Assembly: GCF_034006665.1 (NCBI RefSeq)
Contig: NZ_JAVESI010000004.1
Location: forward strand, 87,669 to 151,668
Length of the DNA stretch: 64,000 nt
Source: Trichloromonas sp034006665
GTDB taxonomy: Bacteria > Desulfobacterota > Desulfuromonadia > Desulfuromonadales > Trichloromonadaceae
Direction of reading: 5' to 3'
A program made the translations under genes and the position numbers. This document shows positions 61,423 to 64,000 of this stretch, piece by piece. The notes beneath the pieces were generated by a model that saw only the letters and a program-made list of their open reading frames with translations, did no database searches and was not told the origin of the DNA. Numbering within the stretch: the first letter of the stretch is position 1; the number at the start of each line of letters is the position of its first letter.

Positions 61423-63069
61423 TCACAGATATTTCTCCCGCAAGGCCACCTTGTTAACCTTGCCGACACTGGTCTTGTCGATCTTCTCGACGAACCGGAC
61501 CCGAAGCAGCACCACCTGTTTGGAAATCATCCCCTTTTCGGCATATTCCCTGACGAAATGCAGGATCCCCTTCTCGGCGGCCTTTTCCTCCCCCTCCTCG
61601 CGACGCACGACTAGGGCCAGGGGGCGCTCACCCCAGCGATCGTCGGGCTGGCCGATGACCGCCACCTCGGCCACCGCTGGGTCGTGGGCGATGATGTCCT
61701 CCAGTTCCAGGGTGGAAATCCACTCGCCGCCGATTTTGATCACATCCTTGCTGCGGTCGGTGATCTTCACATAGCCCCGGGCATCGATATGGGCCACGTC
61801 GCTGGTATGCAGCCAGCCACCGTCCCAGAGCTTCTCCGAAGCGCGATGATCCTTGAGATAGCCCTGGGTCAGCCAGGGGGTCCGCACCACGATCTCGCCG
61901 GAGGACCGACCGTCACGAGGAACGTCGCGCCACTGCTCGTCCACCACCCGCAACTGCACCAAGGGGAGCGGTACCCCGGTTTTGCAGCGTATCGCGGCCT
62001 GTTCTTCCGGAGTATCATCGAGCATCTCGGGAGTCAGTTGAGCCAGGGTCAGGATCGGGCAGGTTTCCGACATGCCGTAGCCGGTGAAGATATCGATCCC
62101 CCGGCGCATCGCTTCCAGACAAAGGGCTTTGGGCAGGCTCGCGCCACCAACGATAACCTTCCAGCCGGACAGGTCAACCGACGGCGAAACCGGTGATTTC
62201 AAGAGCATGTGCAAAATGGTCGGCACACAATGGGAAAAAGTGACCTTTTCCCGGTCAATGAGTTCGAGCAGTTGTTCGGGAACGTAGCGGCCGGGATAGA
62301 CCTGTTTCAACCCCAGCAGGGTCGCGGCATAGGGCAGCCCCCAGGCGTGGACGTGGAACATCGGCGTGATCGGCATGTAGACGTCTTGACGGTGCAGCCG
62401 CCCTTGGAAAAGGGGGGTGCCGAGAGCCGCCACCACGCCGAGGGTATGCAGCACCAGTTGCCGGTGACTGAAGTAGACCCCCTTGGGCAGACCGGTGGTG
62501 CCGGTAGAATAAAAGGTGGTGGCACGGGTGTTCTCATCAAAATCGGGGAATTCGAAATGGGTGGCCGAGTCGGCGAGCAGAGATTCGTATTCACCGGCGA
62601 AGGGGATGGCCGATTGGGGAGGGGCCGGCTCGTCATTGATCAGCACGTAGCATTTCAGCGTATCGATGCGCCCCTTGATCTGATCGAGGATCGGCAGAAA
62701 ATCGCCGTTGATCAGCAGCACGTCGTCCTCAGCGTGATCGATGGTATACAGAATCTGTTCCGGCGAAAGGCGAACGTTGATGGTGTGCAGCACGGCGCCG
62801 AGCATGGGGACGGCGAAAAAGCACTCCAGATAACGGTGGCTGTCGTAATCCATGACCGCCACCGTATCCCCCGTCTTGACTCCCAGGCGGGTCAGAGCAT
62901 TGGCCAGTCGACAGATGCGTTCGCGCAAGGTAAAGTAATTACCGCGCCACTGGTTGCGATAGACGATCTCCTGTTCGGGCCGGTTTACCAGGGGAGCATA
63001 GAGCAGTTGTTTGATGAGCAGTTGATAGGAATGGGCCGACGCGGTGCGGGGGATGAGACTCTCGGGCAT
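61423..63069 (-). CDS. AMP-forming acyl-CoA synthetase
   Basis: Activates a fatty or aromatic acid to its acyl-CoA via an acyl-adenylate. 548 residues with the ANL-family motifs: P-loop-like YSTGTTGLPKGV (near residue 185), GYGMSE, GWLHTSDVA, and the C-terminal Lys in KTSVGKVNK. The sequence resembles medium/long-chain AMP-ligases (FadD or dmdB-like), substrate unknown. The ATG at 63069 has GGAGGT nine bases upstream. It heads the minus-strand operon and is divergent from the membrane protein gene at 63266. Confidence 0.92.
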   Translation of the reverse strand: MPESLIPRTASAHSYQLLIKQLLYAPLVNRPEQEIVYRNQWRGNYFTLRERICRLANALTRLGVKTGDTVAVMDYDSHRYLECFFAVPMLGAVLHTINVRLSPEQILYTIDHAEDDVLLINGDFLPILDQIKGRIDTLKCYVLINDEPAPPQSAIPFAGEYESLLADSATHFEFPDFDENTRATTFYSTGTTGLPKGVYFSHRQLVLHTLGVVAALGTPLFQGRLHRQDVYMPITPMFHVHAWGLPYAATLLGLKQVYPGRYVPEQLLELIDREKVTFSHCVPTILHMLLKSPVSPSVDLSGWKVIVGGASLPKALCLEAMRRGIDIFTGYGMSETCPILTLAQLTPEMLDDTPEEQAAIRCKTGVPLPLVQLRVVDEQWRDVPRDGRSSGEIVVRTPWLTQGYLKDHRASEKLWDGGWLHTSDVAHIDARGYVKITDRSKDVIKIGGEWISTLELEDIIAHDPAVAEVAVIGQPDDRWGERPLALVVRREEGEEKAAEKGILHFVREYAEKGMISKQVVLLRVRFVEKIDKTSVGKVNKVALREKYL

Positions 63070-63202
63070 GAAAAAGACCTCCGTTGCGAGGAGAATAGCA
63101 TCCTGAAACAAGACTGGTCGGCAGGATAGCATTGACGGTGTCGGCCGGAAACAAAAAATCCCCGGCAACGTCCGGCCGGGTGGGGTGAACGTACACTAAA
63201 TA

Positions 63203-63232
63203 TTGGACTGGGACGGGATATCCGGGTATAAT
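63203..63232 (+). promoter_or_regulatory. Sigma-70 promoter of the 182-residue membrane gene
   Basis: TTGGAC (63203-63208), 18-base spacer, a consensus TATAAT (63227-63232), 33 bases ahead of the ATG. Confidence 0.6.
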
Positions 63233-63265
63233 CACCCAACTTTTCCCCCTCGGACAGGTTCTTTT

Positions 63266-63814
63266 ATGAAACTGCGCGCAATTCTTTTCAGTCTTTTCAT
63301 CGCCGGGCACACCCTCTTTCTTCTTCTCGGACCGGAATCGGTGCGCCATATTCCGGCAGGTTTCATTTACTGGCCCCTCAGCCTTCTCGCCTGGATCAAG
63401 CTGCCGGTCTTTTCCGCGCCGGTGGTCAACGGCTGGGCCGCGCCTTCCTTTTACGGCTGGTTCGTGATCCTCGTCTTCTGGAGCACCCTCTGGTGGCTGC
63501 TGGCGAGTCTCCTCACCCATCCCTTTCGCAATCCGGCATCACCCACCATTGCTGAAGCCAACCCCCTTTTTCGTCTCGTCGCCAACACCCTGGTCAACGG
63601 CATCGCCCTCTTGCTTTACGGCATCGGCCTCGCCGCCCCTCTGGTCCCAGCGGTCGGGCGCGCGACTTTCATCGAAATCCTGCTCTTGGCCGGGCTTCCC
63701 TGCGCCCTGCTCGTAGTCTGCGCAAGTAAATCGCGAAAACTGGTGAACAAAGGCTTCTTCCTGTTGCAAAGCGTACTTCTTGCCGGCTCCGCCATCTATT
63801 TCATCTATTTCTGA
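63266..63814 (+). CDS. Small integral membrane protein, unknown function
   Basis: 182 residues with about four hydrophobic segments (around 4-24, 66-90, 108-128 and 135-156) and a further one near the C terminus. A short, basic loop (CASKSRKLVNKG) precedes the last segment. No motif that I recognise. The ATG at 63266 lies just past a consensus promoter and is followed by a strong terminator. The longer frame to 63203 would start inside the promoter. Confidence 0.75.
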   Translation: MKLRAILFSLFIAGHTLFLLLGPESVRHIPAGFIYWPLSLLAWIKLPVFSAPVVNGWAAPSFYGWFVILVFWSTLWWLLASLLTHPFRNPASPTIAEANPLFRLVANTLVNGIALLLYGIGLAAPLVPAVGRATFIEILLLAGLPCALLVVCASKSRKLVNKGFFLLQSVLLAGSAIYFIYF

Positions 63815-63843
63815 TAGCAACCTTCTTGCCGCAACGAAAAAAA

Positions 63844-63879
63844 GGGATTCGGAACGTAAGCATTCCGAATCCCTTTTTT
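63844..63879 (+). terminator. Intrinsic terminator of the membrane gene
   Basis: 11-bp stem (63844-63854 with 63863-63873), 8-base loop, then T6. It is also A-rich on the far side, so it may work in both directions. Confidence 0.85.
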
Positions 63880-64000
63880 GTTTGCCCAGCGTAGCGGGCA
63901 AACCCGGCCTGTTGCAAGAGACAGGCGTCACCCCGGCCAGGGGGAAGACAATCCGAATCGCAAGGGCGTTGCTGGTAACGGCAGGGTCTGAAGGAAGCGA
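63880..64000 (+). mobile_element. 5' end of a probable group IIC intron
   Basis: Starting directly after the terminator T-run, the sequence opens GTTTGCCCAGC, close to the GTGTGCCCGGC start I recall for class C introns, and about 80 bases later has CGCAAGGGCG and then TCTGAAGGAAGCGA, close to the domain I signature of those introns. Class C introns typically insert just after terminators. The rest (including any reverse transcriptase) is outside the window. Confidence 0.65.

Overview
The window reads as a piece of a chromosome from a moderately GC-rich deltaproteobacterium of the Desulfuromonadales/Geobacterales type. This rests on recognised protein families and gene neighbourhoods, not on a database search. 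Pointers are a four-subunit ferredoxin-linked 2-oxoacid oxidoreductase (anaerobic carbon metabolism), receiver/DUF4388 regulators, an AMIN-domain amidase, a full GlnD nitrogen sensor and dense housekeeping operons. Almost all genes between 1 and 22.6 kb lie on the minus strand.

Layout. 1-0.66 kb: 5' part of ilvD. 0.8-6 kb: a DUF465 protein, then tsaB, rseP, dxr, cdsA and uppS, a tight tRNA-modification/isoprenoid/envelope run. 6-10.4 kb: a lipoprotein, three RNA methyltransferase genes (rlmD, trmJ, rsmE), an unknown gene and holC. 10.4-13.2 kb: korDABC-type oxidoreductase. 13.3-22.6 kb: archaeal-type phosphoglycerate mutase, Xer recombinase, glnD, cell-wall amidase, mutS. 22.8-24.2 kb, plus strand: an unknown gene and a cation-efflux transporter. 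24.3-33.1 kb, minus strand: dnaE, accA, rlpA, tgt, a helical-repeat protein, a stand-alone Cas6-like RAMP protein and a zinc-ribbon protein. 33.3-38 kb: a barrel-like envelope protein, maf, a small unknown gene, a WYL regulator and an alpha/beta hydrolase with a beta-helix-like tail.

38.1-42.7 kb is an accessory island whose base and codon use look different: a ZIP metal transporter, a UPF0282-type metallo-hydrolase, a methyltransferase, a HisC-like aminotransferase and an exported metallo-beta-lactamase-fold protein. 42.8-52.6 kb returns to housekeeping (guaA, guaB, M42 peptidase, PHP phosphoesterase, miaB) with two unusual regulators, both carrying apparently dead signalling domains. 52.7-59.3 kb holds a PH-domain protein, typA, AMMECR1, a PilZ protein, a small barrel-like protein, a truncated-looking hydrolase, a MazG-like protein and a SPOR-NlpC/P60 lipoprotein. 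59.4-63.1 kb is an operon of acyl-CoA synthetase, HNH nuclease, methyltransferase and FRG-domain protein. The last 120 bases, right after a terminator, look like the 5' end of a group IIC intron running off the window.

The best candidates for something undescribed are the Cas6-like/helical-repeat pair with no CRISPR array in sight, the metal-linked island, the HNH-methyltransferase-FRG operon, and the pair of pseudo-receiver/pseudo-enzyme regulators. No tRNA, rRNA, CRISPR array, transposase or prophage was seen.
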